Source of the DNA: Saccopteryx bilineata
Lineage: Eukaryota; Chordata; Mammalia; Chiroptera; Emballonuridae
Direction: 5' to 3'
Assembly (NCBI RefSeq): GCF_036850765.1
Contig: NC_089495.1
Span: forward strand, 21,606,875 to 21,670,874
DNA length: 64,000 nt
In this document: positions 25,356 to 36,192 of the stretch, piece after piece
How positions within the stretch are numbered: the first letter of the stretch is position 1
Layout of the letters: each line of letters opens with the position of its first letter
Notes under the pieces: generated by a model
What the model was told of the DNA's origin: nothing
Databases searched by the model: none
What the model saw: the letters and a program-made list of their open reading frames with translations, nothing else
Position numbers and translations under genes: made by a program

Positions 25356-26042
25356 ACACTCTCATACTGTGCTAGTGTCCAAACTAATGAAATGCATAAA
25401 ATCATAAAATATGATGTTCCATTAGTGCCAAATTAATAATAATAATAATAAAAACAGTATTTTTAGTCAGTTTGTGGTATCACAAAAAAAGCACAGGGTA
25501 TAAAGACAGGGAAACTTAGTCCACACTAAAATGCTAGTTGTTGTAAGTCAGATTCTATCACAGCATCTGTTATGGTTAAGGCTTGAGGAAAGAAAACCAG
25601 TGTTCTAGGATACATTCCCAGGGATTACAGAAGCATGCGGCCACCTGGCTGTTAGAATAACCCGCACTCCTGTCCTCCCAGACTCCGACGTGGAGACAGT
25701 TTCCAGTGGCACCCTGAGACACGCATCTACAAGACAGGTGTGCTGCCAGCCCAACAATAACTCGCATCCAAGTCTAAGCAAATCATTCGACACTACCCTT
25801 GCACTCTCCCAGCTGTAAATCTCTCCCACGGCCCCAACAGAGCCCTGCCTGATGGGAAAAGGACCGGGCTCGGACAATGCTTCCAGAACTCATTTATGGG
25901 CCCGCTTTGGTCATTGGCTAACTTTTACCAGCCCATAAATGTTACTTAAATATAGAAGCTTCTTCCTTATTACAATTGCTAAATGCTAAAACACTTTTAT
26001 ACACACATACCTACCCCAAGACAGAGCATACTGAATTATCTA
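25356..26042. other. Unique intronic sequence
   Basis: A short (AAT)n run at 25430-25450. Nothing else recognised. Confidence 0.45.
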
Positions 26043-26057
26043 TATCCCTCTATCTTT

Positions 26058-26377
26058 GTATTTTTTATTTTTGGGGGACAGAAACAGGGAAGTCAGAAAA
26101 AGGGACAGATAGACGGGAAGGGAGCGAGATGAGAAACATCAATTCTTCACTGTGGTTCTGTAACTGTTCATTGATTGATTTCTCATATGTGCCTTGACCG
26201 GGGGGCTACAGCAGACCGAGTGACCCCTTGCTCAAGCCAGCGACCTTAGGCTCAAGCTGGTGAGCCTTGCTCAAATCCGATGAGCCCGAGCTCAAGCTGG
26301 TGACCTCAGGGTCTCAAACCTGGGTCCTCCGCGTCCCAGTCCGACGCTCTATCCACTGCGCCATGGCCTGGTCAGGC
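26058..26377 (-). mobile_element. Long-form bat SINE
   Basis: Reverse orientation: gatgagaaacatcaattctt near the tail and ccatggcctggtcaggc at the head. Target duplication tatccctctatcttt / tatccctctgccttt at 26043-26057 and 26378-26392, two differences. Confidence 0.92.
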
Positions 26378-26392
26378 TATCCCTCTGCCTTT

Positions 26393-28203
26393 TTAAATGT
26401 CATTCTAATTTGAAACACCGGTCCTCTTTTCTCATCTGGTTAACTAGAAATCACGCCTTTAACACTCAAAGAAACCTGTACGTAGCAGCCATATACTTTC
26501 ATGATGACAGCACCCAGTTTAATTGACACTGCCTTTAGAGTCCGTGTTCCTACAGTCTGCGCTGTTCTGAAGTCCCTGCTGATTTCAATCCCTCTCAGAA
26601 CAAAGGCAAACCCATAGGCAACTCGGAGAAACAGGAAGCTTCCTGGAAGAGGAGGCATCTTCCCCTCGGAAAGCTGAGTGCTTCGGGCAGTTTTTAGAAA
26701 CCCTCAGAAACGAGGTGTTGTCCTATTTCAGCGTCCTGTGTATTTCAAGACCTGCCTGAAATTTCTTGAAAACAAATGATTCAAACTGAAAATCAATTCA
26801 AAAGAATGGCCTGGGCATGTCTTTCCACCTACTGACTAAGTTGAGCAAATTCAAAGCTGTAGCCAATTTTTCTCAGTGAAAGGCCAGTGGGTTTTTTTTT
26901 TCAGTAATTACTCAAACATGCAGGTGAATTTCTCTGTATGTGGTCAGATTGCATATATACAAGAATCAACAATGATATCAACCAAAGTTGCTACTTAGCT
27001 CCCCATGGCCAAGGCCAGGTATTTTATTTTATTCTTCTAAAGCTCCTAGTTCAGTACAGACTTCTGTGTACAGCCGGTATTCAACAGGGAAAGATGACAG
27101 AATCCAGACAATACATTTATGGCACGCCTGTGGTCTCATTTGGTGATGACCTAATTTTGAATCAATGAAACCTGCAATCCCCTTAACTTTCACATCTGCC
27201 TAAGGCTTTGCTAATCATTAGAGAGCTCTCCCCATAGATTACGTGCGAAAGGGCACTGCACGGAATGGTAGTTACAGTGCTCCTGTGTGCTGCCCTTCCA
27301 TGTGCTCTGCCGTGTGTCAGTCCCCCATTAAATCACAGATGCCACAAAACAGACCAGAAGGCCCCATGTCCTCTCATCAACACTGAGTAAGAGGATTTCC
27401 CAGGCAGCCAGATTAAAAGATGTTCAACAATGTGTCATCTCGAGGCCAGACTAGATGAAAATACCCTTCTCTCCTTAAACCATGCCTCAGAAAATTGTCA
27501 CAAAGACTTTGCAAGAAAATCCCCAATCTGCCCCAGGCACGAAGCCACCCACCTTGTCTGCTCCTGCCTGATGAAGCACTTGACAGAACGGTGTGGTTGG
27601 CTGTACAACACTGGGAATGCACTACATGCCACGGAGCTGTTTCCTTAAAAATGGCTCATCTGCTGTTCTGACTGTCCATAAAAGGAGGGGGAAGAGGAAG
27701 CAGCAGCCTTGACTCAGTGAGCCCCCACCCAGGAGCACACACAAGCCCAGGAGCAGTCCGGACACAGCTCCAGCTTCCCCTTCCTCAGTGCCCTTCCCTC
27801 CAGTGGCCTGTGAGCAGATCTGCACAGCAAAGGAAGCGCTGGACAGCTGGGTGCCCGGGGCCACCTCCCTAGAGCGCCAAGTCCCTTCCTGGGGCCAGTG
27901 AAGCAGCCTCCGGGCTCCCAGTGCCCACGGGACTCCACCACCAGCCCCCCACCCGGACCCCTGCCCCTCTGCCCTGCTCCAAGTCCCCACTCCAACTCTC
28001 CGCTTTCATCGTCTCTGCCTTCTGCAAATCTGCGGCTAAAGAAAAATAAATCGGGTGGGGGATTTCTGGTTTTTTTTGCTAATTTACTCCATAAGAAACA
28101 AAGCATCAATACATTCAGCTAAGAGATTATGTTAAGAAAGGGCAATGAGAAAAAGTTTTGAAGCATTCAGTGCTCAAAGTGAAAAAAAAACAAAACAAAA
28201 CCC
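26393..28203. other. Unique intronic sequence
   Basis: GC-richer at 27690-28000. No exon structure or clear repeat recognised. Confidence 0.45.
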
Positions 28204-28891
28204 TGTAAAGCCAGTAGCCACGGCCACCATCACAGCCGCCTGGCCCATGCAGGTTCGCATTTGATTCGTACAGACGGTAATGAAACAACGGAGCCAAGAA
28301 CTGGTGAGCCATCATCTTTAATCCTAGCTTGCACCCAGCAGGCAAGAAATACACAGAGTGGGAAAACACTTCCCTTTCCATTCAGGGATCCCAAAGCCAC
28401 TGACTTATCCGAGTTTCCGAGAATCAAAGGTTTCTACCTCACCAGCCTTATTCACCTCTGTTCCCCATCTCCTTCTCTCTGCACAAACTCTACACAAACT
28501 GGCTTTTCCTTCAGCACTCTGCCATCTTTGCTGCTTCTCCTCTCCTCCACGTGGCCTTTCTCTGCTCTCCTCTCTAATGCTAATCTCAGGAACCAAGAGA
28601 GCAAGCTCCCAGTCTGCCCCACTTTATAGTGCAGAAATCAAAATTTTTAATCCAATATATAGTATACAAACAAGGAAGTCTCTGATACAAAGTCACTTAT
28701 CTGATGGGATTCCTCATGAGAGTGCACCACCCCACATCATGCAATCAGTCAAGGGTGTGGGGAAAAGCTTAGTCTTAAAACTAAGCCTTAGGCTATAACC
28801 ACCCTGCCTGCTTACAGCCTGTCCCCACACCCAATGCAAACTATAAGTGAGCAAACATATATATCATATTTACAAACTTATCTGACCAACA
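28204..28891 (-). mobile_element. Solo LTR of a bat endogenous retrovirus, family shared with 56239 and 57029
   Basis: Starts TGTAAAGCCAGTAG and ends CCAACA on the plus strand. It is collinear over its whole length with the two LTRs at 56239 and 57029. Minus orientation is inferred from a TATA box (minus TATAAAG near 28624) upstream of an ATTAAA polyadenylation signal (28317-28322). No internal retroviral genes adjoin it. A target duplication is not clear. Confidence 0.78.
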
Positions 28892-29211
28892 ATAACCTAA
28901 ACATTTTCTCTTCTCCCTCTCCACAAATCAGTCAGCCCTGCTGGCAATGGTGTCTGGGAGCTGTTAGCCACAGCACACATGGAGCCATCTCTGATTCAAG
29001 TGCAGGCGGCCGCCCTTCCAGGGTTCTCCATGAACTCAAACCGCAGCCTGAACTGCAGTACCTACTCAGCTTCTAGAAGGAGATGGGACAGCACGTGGAG
29101 GAGGGGAAACAGCCGGTCCAAGCCAGGACAGGCATCCTTCCTGCAGGGCCACCACCCTCACACCTCCACCCTTGTCACCACCCATCGGTTCCCTCTTTGA
29201 GAGGCCAATGT

Positions 29212-29411
29212 CAAGGCTGGAGTGGGGTTAGTGAGAAAGAGCGAGGGAACGGGAGGCTCTGGGGAGGGGTTGCTCACTGCCTCAAGGAGGGGAAGGTGAG
29301 TGCAGGGGGCACAAGGCTGGAGTGGGGTTAGTGAGAAAGAGCGAGGGAATGGGAGGCTCTGGGGAGGGGCTGCTCACTGCCTCAAGGAGGGGAAGGTGAA
29401 TGCAGGGGGCG
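29212..29411. repeat. Tandem duplication of a 100-bp unit
   Basis: 29212-29311 and 29312-29411 are two copies at an exact 100-bp offset with only a handful of differences (for example gggaacggg versus gggaatggg). A recent local duplication in purine-rich DNA. Confidence 0.93.
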
Positions 29412-30541
29412 GAGCTCAGGGGGCAGGAGGCCACCGGACACTGAATGCTTGAAAACAAGTTCTCCTTTCCCTCCCTTCGCCTCGGCATCCTGACAGCTGC
29501 CCCTTGCCCACTCTTGCCCCCACCACCCCATTTCTGGAAGGGTTAGGAGTTGGATACCAAGGGCAAGAATAGATGTAGCAGAAAAATCTTGTGGGAAAAT
29601 GATATATGCTTACCTTAAAGTACACACTTTAAGACAGAGGTCATCAACAACCCCCATAAAAAGCACTTTGCCAAGGAGTCAATTAAGAAACACCAGAATT
29701 TCTTGAGTTCTGTAAAAATAACCAGCCCGCTTTGAGCCGCTTTTTAGCTGCTCGGCCCTGTGCCAGGTGCTGCCCAGGGAGTGTGTCCTGCCTTCACACG
29801 GGACATCAGAGCTCAGAGGAAGAGAGTACATAACTGCAGAGGAGCACTGCCGTGCCTTACACAGAGAGGGTCTACGGTTCAACAAAGACACGTCATCAGG
29901 ACTATTCCGTGGCTGTCTGAGATGCCTGTCCATCACTCTGGGTTCTGCAGGCTAGGCTGTGCAGCACAAGCTCAGAGGATCAGCTTCATTTAGCAAAAGA
30001 AAGATGAGGAATGCAGGCCAAACAGGGCCTCCTCATCCCTCCCTGATCAAGTGAAGGAAAGCGGGCCTGAGAACCACCCAGCAGCTGGGTTTGCAGTCGG
30101 AGCAGTGAAACCAGGGGGAACGGAGACCTGGCCAGACCTGGCCGGCCTGCCTGAGCAGACCCCACCGGGGGTGCGTTCCACAGAGCCTACAGACACGGGG
30201 CAACTCTCCTCTCTGCCCACGCAGCCAGTGCCAAGGTTGCAAGAGACCAGAGAGGGCAAGAGATGAGGATGGCACCTGCCTCCTGGTATTAAAGAAATGG
30301 GGGGTACCCTAGTAGAGGCAAGGTCAGGTCCTTTATCCTAACAGGCTCCACGGAGAGAAGCGAGTTGATGGGTGGATGGAGACTCCAATATAAGTCCCCA
30401 TTCCCCCCCCATATAACTTTCTAACACACAGGGAATAAACATTTTTCTCAACACATTCTCTCACTTAATCCCCAGAAAAACCCAGAGAAGTACACACTAT
30501 AAATGTTTTAGGTGTTAAAATGAAGTAAATAAGTAAGAATT
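29412..30541. other. Unique intronic sequence
   Basis: No gene or clear repeat recognised. Confidence 0.4.
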
Positions 30542-30553
30542 AAAAGAGTCATG

Positions 30554-30925
30554 GCCCTGGCCGGTTGGCTCAGTGGTAGAGCGTCGGCCTGGCGTGCAGA
30601 AGTCCCGGGTTCGATTCCCGGCCAGGGCACACAGGAGAAGCGCCCATTTGCTTCTCCACACACCCCCCCCTCCTTCCTCTCTGTCTCTCTCTTCCCCTCC
30701 CGCAGCCAAGGCTCCATTGGAGCAAAGATGGCCCAGGCGCTGGGGATGGCTCCTTGGCCTCTGCCCCAGGCGCTAGAGTGGCTCTGGTCATGGCAGAGCG
30801 ACGCCCCCTGGTGGGCTGAGCTTCGCCCCTGGTGGGCGTGCTGGGTGGATCCCGGTCGGGCGCATGCAGGAGTCTGTCTGACTGTCTCTCCCCGTTTCCA
30901 GCTTCAGAAAAAAAATAAATAAATA
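30554..30925 (+). mobile_element. VES-type composite SINE, young copy
   Basis: The tRNA-like head is nearly intact. The acceptor stem GCCCTGG (30554-30560) pairs with CCAGGGC (30622-30628), and the T-arm CCGGG / CCCGG encloses the 7-base loop TTCGATT. A-box (TGGCTCAGTGGT) and B-box (GGTTCGATTCC) promoter elements are present. A body with agcaaagatggcccaggcgc and gacgccccctggtgggc follows, then an AATAAA-rich tail. Flanks aaaagagtca / aaaatagtca (30542-30551 and 30926-30935) look like a target duplication with one difference. Confidence 0.93.
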
Positions 30926-30935
30926 AAATAGTCAG

Positions 30936-32464
30936 GTAAGTGTACTGGGGAACAAGACAAGCAGGGGACAGCAGAGTATGACAATAAACCTCTGTTAACA
31001 AATAAAAACACTTTCTCTTGGAAAGGTAAGCTGCTTGCACCGCGACAGACTTATGCTGCTACTTTAAAGTTTAAAGAAGAGGCGCCTGCCTACTACTTAA
31101 TACAGTTTACTCTCCGAGGGCCTTTCTGGACTCTGAATCTACCATGCACAGTATTTCTTTCCCCCACTGCATGATTGAAGTTTTGATTTTTATATGAAAC
31201 AAAGCCCAGGAGAGTTCAAAGAGGACTGTTTGCAAAAATAAAAGCCAAGATGCATCATTATCAATAAAACCAAACTAAAAAGATATTTAATAACCTTTGT
31301 GAAATTAAAAACAATGACTAATTCAATCCAAACAACTAGGTCATGCTCAAATTCCAGTAACTCTAACGCGGAGACATAATAAGGCAAGAATTCTGCTTTG
31401 GTTCAGTGGTCAAAATGAAGGGCCTATTCAAGGGGACTACCGGTAAAGCAGTGACAATGGGGACAATCGGGGCATCGGGGGCATGGGGGAAGGGAGTTGG
31501 GGCACAGGACAAAGCAAGATGATCAGTACTGTACCACCTGGGAATTTGACATTATATGTGACTAATAAAGACAAGAGGGATTTCTCACAAAAGACCGAAC
31601 AGTCATTCAGCCAACACCTGAGAGACTCTGGAAGAAGCCACAAAGCTTCCCACGTAAACCACCTAAACCAAGAGAGCTGGCGTCCACAAACAAGGGCAGA
31701 GGTAGCCACAATGCCCGGAGCGCCTCAGACAGGTACACGGTGCGCAAGACACTGAACTCGGGCAAAAGGCGCTTGACAGGAGATATGAAAAGGCATCGAA
31801 TTAATTAGTGAATGAAAGAAACTCAATCTAAAGACCACATACCAATTTTCTGTCTACCGCTTCCCAATTTTTCTTAAAACTAACCTTTAATAACTTAAAG
31901 AGTAGGACATTCTAGTGAGAAATTACTCTAAACCCACGTTCAACTCCCTCAGACACACTCTTCCCACTTGAGAACACACTGCATTCATTCTACCACTTAA
32001 ACGGAATAGCAATGCACTAGGCTCTTGCTGCAGGCCTATGTCCTAGCCTCTGCGTCTTACTCAGTACTCCACATACCCAACCTCACGGGTAGTCAGCTTT
32101 TCTGGTTTAGATGTCTTATTGGTAAAAAAAAAGAACAGAGGCATAAATGAATATTACACAGAAGAAACTCACTCCGGAACATCCAAAACAAGGCGGAGGG
32201 AGCACGCTGTAGGATGCTGGCCAAACAGTCAGTCGGTCAGTGCAGAAAGCGGGGAAGACTCACACATCTGACCTTTAAGGCTCATCACAGGCCTTTCCTT
32301 CAAGTTTCCAAAAGCATCTGTCGCTCAACCCATTTGTCTTAAAGGAGACAAATCGGTCATCTCTCTGTCAACGTAATTAGATCTTACTTTTTTACAAGGA
32401 CTTCTGAAACCAAGTGGTTGTCAATGGAGGATTTTCCAAAACATGGCATTTCTTTCATTAATGG
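30936..32464. other. Unique intronic sequence
   Basis: G-rich GGGGCA-type patch at 31460-31510. Nothing else recognised. Confidence 0.45.
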
Positions 32465-32880
32465 AAGGGGAGGGAGGGAGGGAGGGGAGGGGGACGGGGA
32501 GAGAGGGAGGGAGGGAGGGGAGGAGGGAGGGAGGGAGGGGAGGGGAGAGGGAGGGGGAGGGGGAGAGAGGGAGGGAGGGGAGGGGGGAGGGGGAGGGGGA
32601 GGGGGGAGGGAGGGGAGGGGGGAGGGAGGGAGGGGAGGGGGGAGGGAGGGAGGGAGGGGAGGGGGGAGGGAGGGACAGAGGGAGGAAGGAAGGAGAAGGA
32701 AGGAAGGGAGGGAGGGAGGGAGGAGGGAGGGAGGGAGGGAGGGAGGAAAGGAGGGAGGGATAGGAAGGAAGGAAGGAAGGAAGGAAGGAATGAAGGAAGG
32801 AAGGAAGGAAAGAAGGAAGGAGAAGGGAGGGAGGGAGGGAGGGAGGGAGGGAGGGAGGGAGGGAGGGAGGGAGGGAGGAA
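32465..32880. repeat. Polypurine (GGGA)n / (GGAA)n tract, about 415 bp
   Basis: Almost pure G and A on the plus strand, dominated by GGGAGGGA and grading to GGAAGGAA between 32760 and 32830, then back to (GGGA)n. All long Gly/Arg/Glu or Ser/Pro ORFs here are composition artefacts. Confidence 0.97.
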
Positions 32881-34560
32881 ATAGATCTAGCACTATCCTT
32901 CCCTAGATCAACTACATACGCTAGTGCAGCTCAGGCTAGATCTACTGTCCTATTGACAATGGTGGGGCCAACACAGACTTTTCACAAAATAAGGTTTAAA
33001 CTTTACATTTCTTCTGTATAAAATCTAGGGAGACAGTAATATGCTTTTTACTCTTAATGTCCCAAAACTGGGGGGAAAAATTAATTCCCAGTTTTTTTCA
33101 CATTGTACCAAAATTATTAGTTTACAGAGTAACTTGACACTTTAATAAAATGTATAACAAAGTAACCAACTCTTTCAATGTTTCTAAAAAGACAAAAGGT
33201 TACCAACTGATTCAGAGGTTTCTGCCAAGTTAAAATACATTTTCATAGTCTAAGGACTGGATGAACATATTTTAAATGTGTGCCCTAACTAACTGAACAC
33301 CCAACATTATAATTCTGTTCCTACATCACCTTCTAATTTTATTATTTTAGCTCTTGCAATCTTGAATTTTAGCTTTGAAAATGTGGCAAATATGAGCAGT
33401 TGATGGCTATCACAGAAATACATGAAAGAGGAAAATGTATTAATTTTTCCTTGTTGTCTTAATGTCCTATAACCATCTTTTTCTACAACTCTTGTGCCCT
33501 CTGCCTTTTTTGGAAGAAAAAGAATCTGAAACAAAGCAAAATGGTAACTTCTTTCTCTGACTATAAATAAAACAGAAATGTACAGTCTGTAGTACCAAAA
33601 ACACCTGATGATTTATTCCTATTCAATATATAAAGTAATCTTACAAATTTTCAACCATTTATTTGTTATATTGAAAATAATCATCTCTTCTTTAGAGCCT
33701 GGATTGCACACCAGGTGTGCCTCCTCTGACAGGTAAATAAGCCAAACAATAACAAGGTAATGGATTTGTTTTAAATGATTATTTTAAAAAAATAAGCAGC
33801 TTAGGTTGGGGGGGTGGGCGGGATTCCAGCCTCACTGTTTACTCCTCAAAGTTCTTGGAATTCCTCTGCACAGACCTTTACTTGTTCAGTAACCTATGTC
33901 TCTCCCTTTGTTATTAATAACATCAGTTTTATTAGTGTTCCATCTGGATTAAGAACTGGCTTTAGGTAGCACCTTCAATCAGCTACTCTGTGAATATGTA
34001 ACTCCCAACCATTTAATTTAGTAACACAGTAAAGAAGTATCTGCTTTCATGAGGAAAATACCATGGCACATATAAAACAAACTGAAGGGTCTACTAGTCT
34101 CAGACTGTGACAAGACACCAGGTAATCATACAGAATGGATGGCTCAGCTGACTGGTAACTGAATATGGTGGCTTTTTCAAGCTGAAGAATTAAACTCAGC
34201 CTAGATCTAGGGCAATGAGAAGAGGTTACCTTCGGAAATACTGGTGTCTGATTCCTTCCTGATACTCTGATGAGCTACATTCAGAGTAGGACAAAGATCA
34301 CAGTGGTAAAGCTGTCTTCCATTTCATCATCTCTCGATGGGGGAGACTGGCAACGATACTATCATTAGGTTGTCCTTAGGACAGCTGGAATGTTGTTAAC
34401 CAAGCCTGCTCCACAAATATCTGAGTTGTTTCAAGAATTGCTCCAAAGAATGCCTTCACATGTGGGAAATGGACATATTCCAAACTGAAGACTCAGGATG
34501 CCAATTACAGGCTCAAAAAGTCCCAGACAACCAGTCCTGGAATTCTCCCATTCACTTATA
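32881..34560. other. Unique intronic sequence between two polypurine tracts
   Basis: AT-rich, no exon or repeat recognised apart from a G-run at about 33806. Confidence 0.45.
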
Positions 34561-35350
34561 ATGGGGAGGGAAGGAAGGAGAAGGGAAGGAGACGGGAAGG
34601 GAAGGGAAGGAGAAGGGAAGGGAAGGGAAAAAGACGGGAAGGAGAAGGGAAGGGAAGAAGAAGGGAAGGGAAGGGAAGGGAAGGAGGGAGGGAAGGAGAT
34701 GGGATGGGAAGGGAAGGGAAGGGAAGGGAAGGGAAGGGAAGGGAAGTTCTTGGGGAGGGGAGGGGAAGGGAAGGGAAGGGAAGGAGACGGGAAGGAGATG
34801 GGAAGGGAAGGGAAGGAGAAGGGAAAGGAAGAGAAGGGAAGGGAAGGAGATGGGAAGGGAAGGGAAGGAGAAGGGAAAGGAAGAGAAGGGAAGGGAAGGA
34901 GAAGGGAAGGGAAGGGAAGGAGAAGGGAAGGGAAGGAGAAGGGAAGGAGACGGGAAGGAGATGGGAAGGGAAGGGAAGGAGAAGGGAAAGGAAGAGAAGG
35001 GAAGGGAAGGAGATGGGAAGGGAAGGGAAGGGAAGGGAAGGAGAAGGGAAAGGAAGAGAAGGGAAGGGAAGGAGAAGGGAAGGGAAGGAGAAGGGAAGGG
35101 AAGGAGAAGGGAAGGAGACGGGAAGGGAAGGAGGGAGGGAAGGAGAGGGGAAGGGAAGGAGAAGGGAAGGAGATGAAGGGAAGGAGGGAGGGAAGGAGGG
35201 AGGGAAGGAGACGGGAAGGGAAGGGAAGGAGAAGGGAAGGAGAAGGGAAGGGAAGGGAAGGGAAGGGAAGGGAAGGGAAGGGAAGGGAAGGGAAGGGAAG
35301 GGAAGGAGGGAGGGAAGGAGAAGGAAGGAGAAGGGAAGAGAGGAAGGAAG
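34561..35350. repeat. Polypurine (GGGAA)n / GGAGAAGGGAAG tract, about 790 bp
   Basis: Nearly unbroken plus-strand purine run of GGGAAGGGAA pentamers with interspersed GGAGAAGGGAAG and GGAGATGGGAAG variants. It is interrupted only briefly, for example by ttcttgggg at 34747. It begins about 840 bp inside intron 1. The MFHAS1 pre-mRNA would carry a pyrimidine tract here. The 317-residue and 269-residue ORFs are artefacts. Confidence 0.97.
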
Positions 35351-36091
35351 TCTGTTGGAAAACACTCCTTAAAAGAGAAGAAAAAATTCTTGGCAGCTTT
35401 TTGTCTCTTCTATCTCTTACAAAGTACTTTCAAAAAAGTTCCACTGTCTAACACCAAAATACAAAGCTTAAGACATCTTGTAAAGCACAAAATTGCCAGG
35501 AAATACCCAAGGAAATTCCCCTCAGAAATCTCAGTAGTCCATCCTTCCTGTCCACGAGTGTGGTGAGTAAAACAGTGATTCCAGGATTTAGTCATGCACT
35601 ATAAAGTTTTGTCTTAACTAATCCCTGATTAATATCAATATTATTGCCTTTAGTAATCCAACCCCAGTTGCAAAATATTCTTCTCTAGAATACCCTAAGA
35701 AAAGTGAGCAATGATTTTTACTTTATGACTACACTCTGAATTTAAATAACAACAACAAAATATGAGAATAGACAACTCAGAGCATCTCAAACCCTTCAAG
35801 ATGCGTCTAATAAGCATGATAGCACAGGCTCAGCACGAGACTAATGTCCGGCACCCCCGTGCAACCACCTGAAATCTCCTCCCGTGAAAGGTGGGCTAAG
35901 TTGGGAAGAGGGGAGAAAAGGACGTCCAGCTGTTCTGACTGGACCCCACTTTGGAAGTCTGAATCTCTCCTGTAGGAGAGTACGAGACTGGGAACTTATT
36001 TCATATTGCTCACGCACGGACTTACTGCCTTTTGCTTGTCCCCACATCACCCTGTATTTACCTTGAGAAGCTTTCCTGGGAGCCTGCGAGG
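35351..36091. other. Unique intron 1 sequence near the exon 1 donor
   Basis: No repeat or alternative exon recognised. Confidence 0.45.
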
Positions 36092-36189
36092 TTAAGCAAA
36101 TAATCTTACAAATGAGAAACAAACATCTTCAAAACAAATATGTTTCTTAAAACACAGCACAGAAGAGCCACCTCCCTCTCTCTGCTTAC
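36092..36189 (-). other. Open reading frame continuing from exon 1 into intron 1
   Basis: If the donor is not used, the MFHAS1 frame continues to a stop at 36092-36094. This would replace the normal C-terminus with about 31 residues beginning KQREGGGSS and give a protein of about 1028 residues. Nothing shows it is made: there is no recognised domain and no obvious nearby polyadenylation signal on this strand. It is probably just intron sequence open by chance. Confidence 0.35.
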
Positions 36190-36192
36190 CTG
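36184..36192 (-). promoter_or_regulatory. MFHAS1: 5' splice donor of MFHAS1 intron 1
   Basis: Read on the minus strand the site is CAG/GTAAGC, close to the consensus CAG/GTRAGT. The last exon base is 36190 and the intron starts at 36189. It cuts the Gly codon of the AFPG motif after its first base. That is where the human protein leaves the shared exon 1 sequence, which supports the site being used. Confidence 0.9.

Larger units (their letters stand above)
1..36189 (-). other. MFHAS1: MFHAS1 intron 1 (partial, inferred)
   Basis: Everything downstream of the exon 1 donor in this window should be intron 1, because I found no second exon and the mammalian gene is known to have a very long first intron. 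The content is repeats and unique AT-rich sequence. No independent gene inside the intron could be supported. Confidence 0.7.

Noticed and set aside
30554..30628. Genuine tRNA gene
   Set aside because: Anticodon arm does not pair, and the sequence continues into a SINE body with A-tail and target duplication.
32384..32906. Long ORFs in the (GGGA)n tract
   Set aside because: Composition artefacts of a microsatellite.
34498..35451. 317-residue and 269-residue ORFs in the larger polypurine tract
   Set aside because: Low-complexity Gly/Arg/Glu or Ser/Pro translations of a simple repeat.
1..36000. MFHAS1 exons 2 and 3
   Set aside because: I looked for the remaining C-terminal coding sequence on the minus strand and did not recognise it; the intron is expected to exceed this window.
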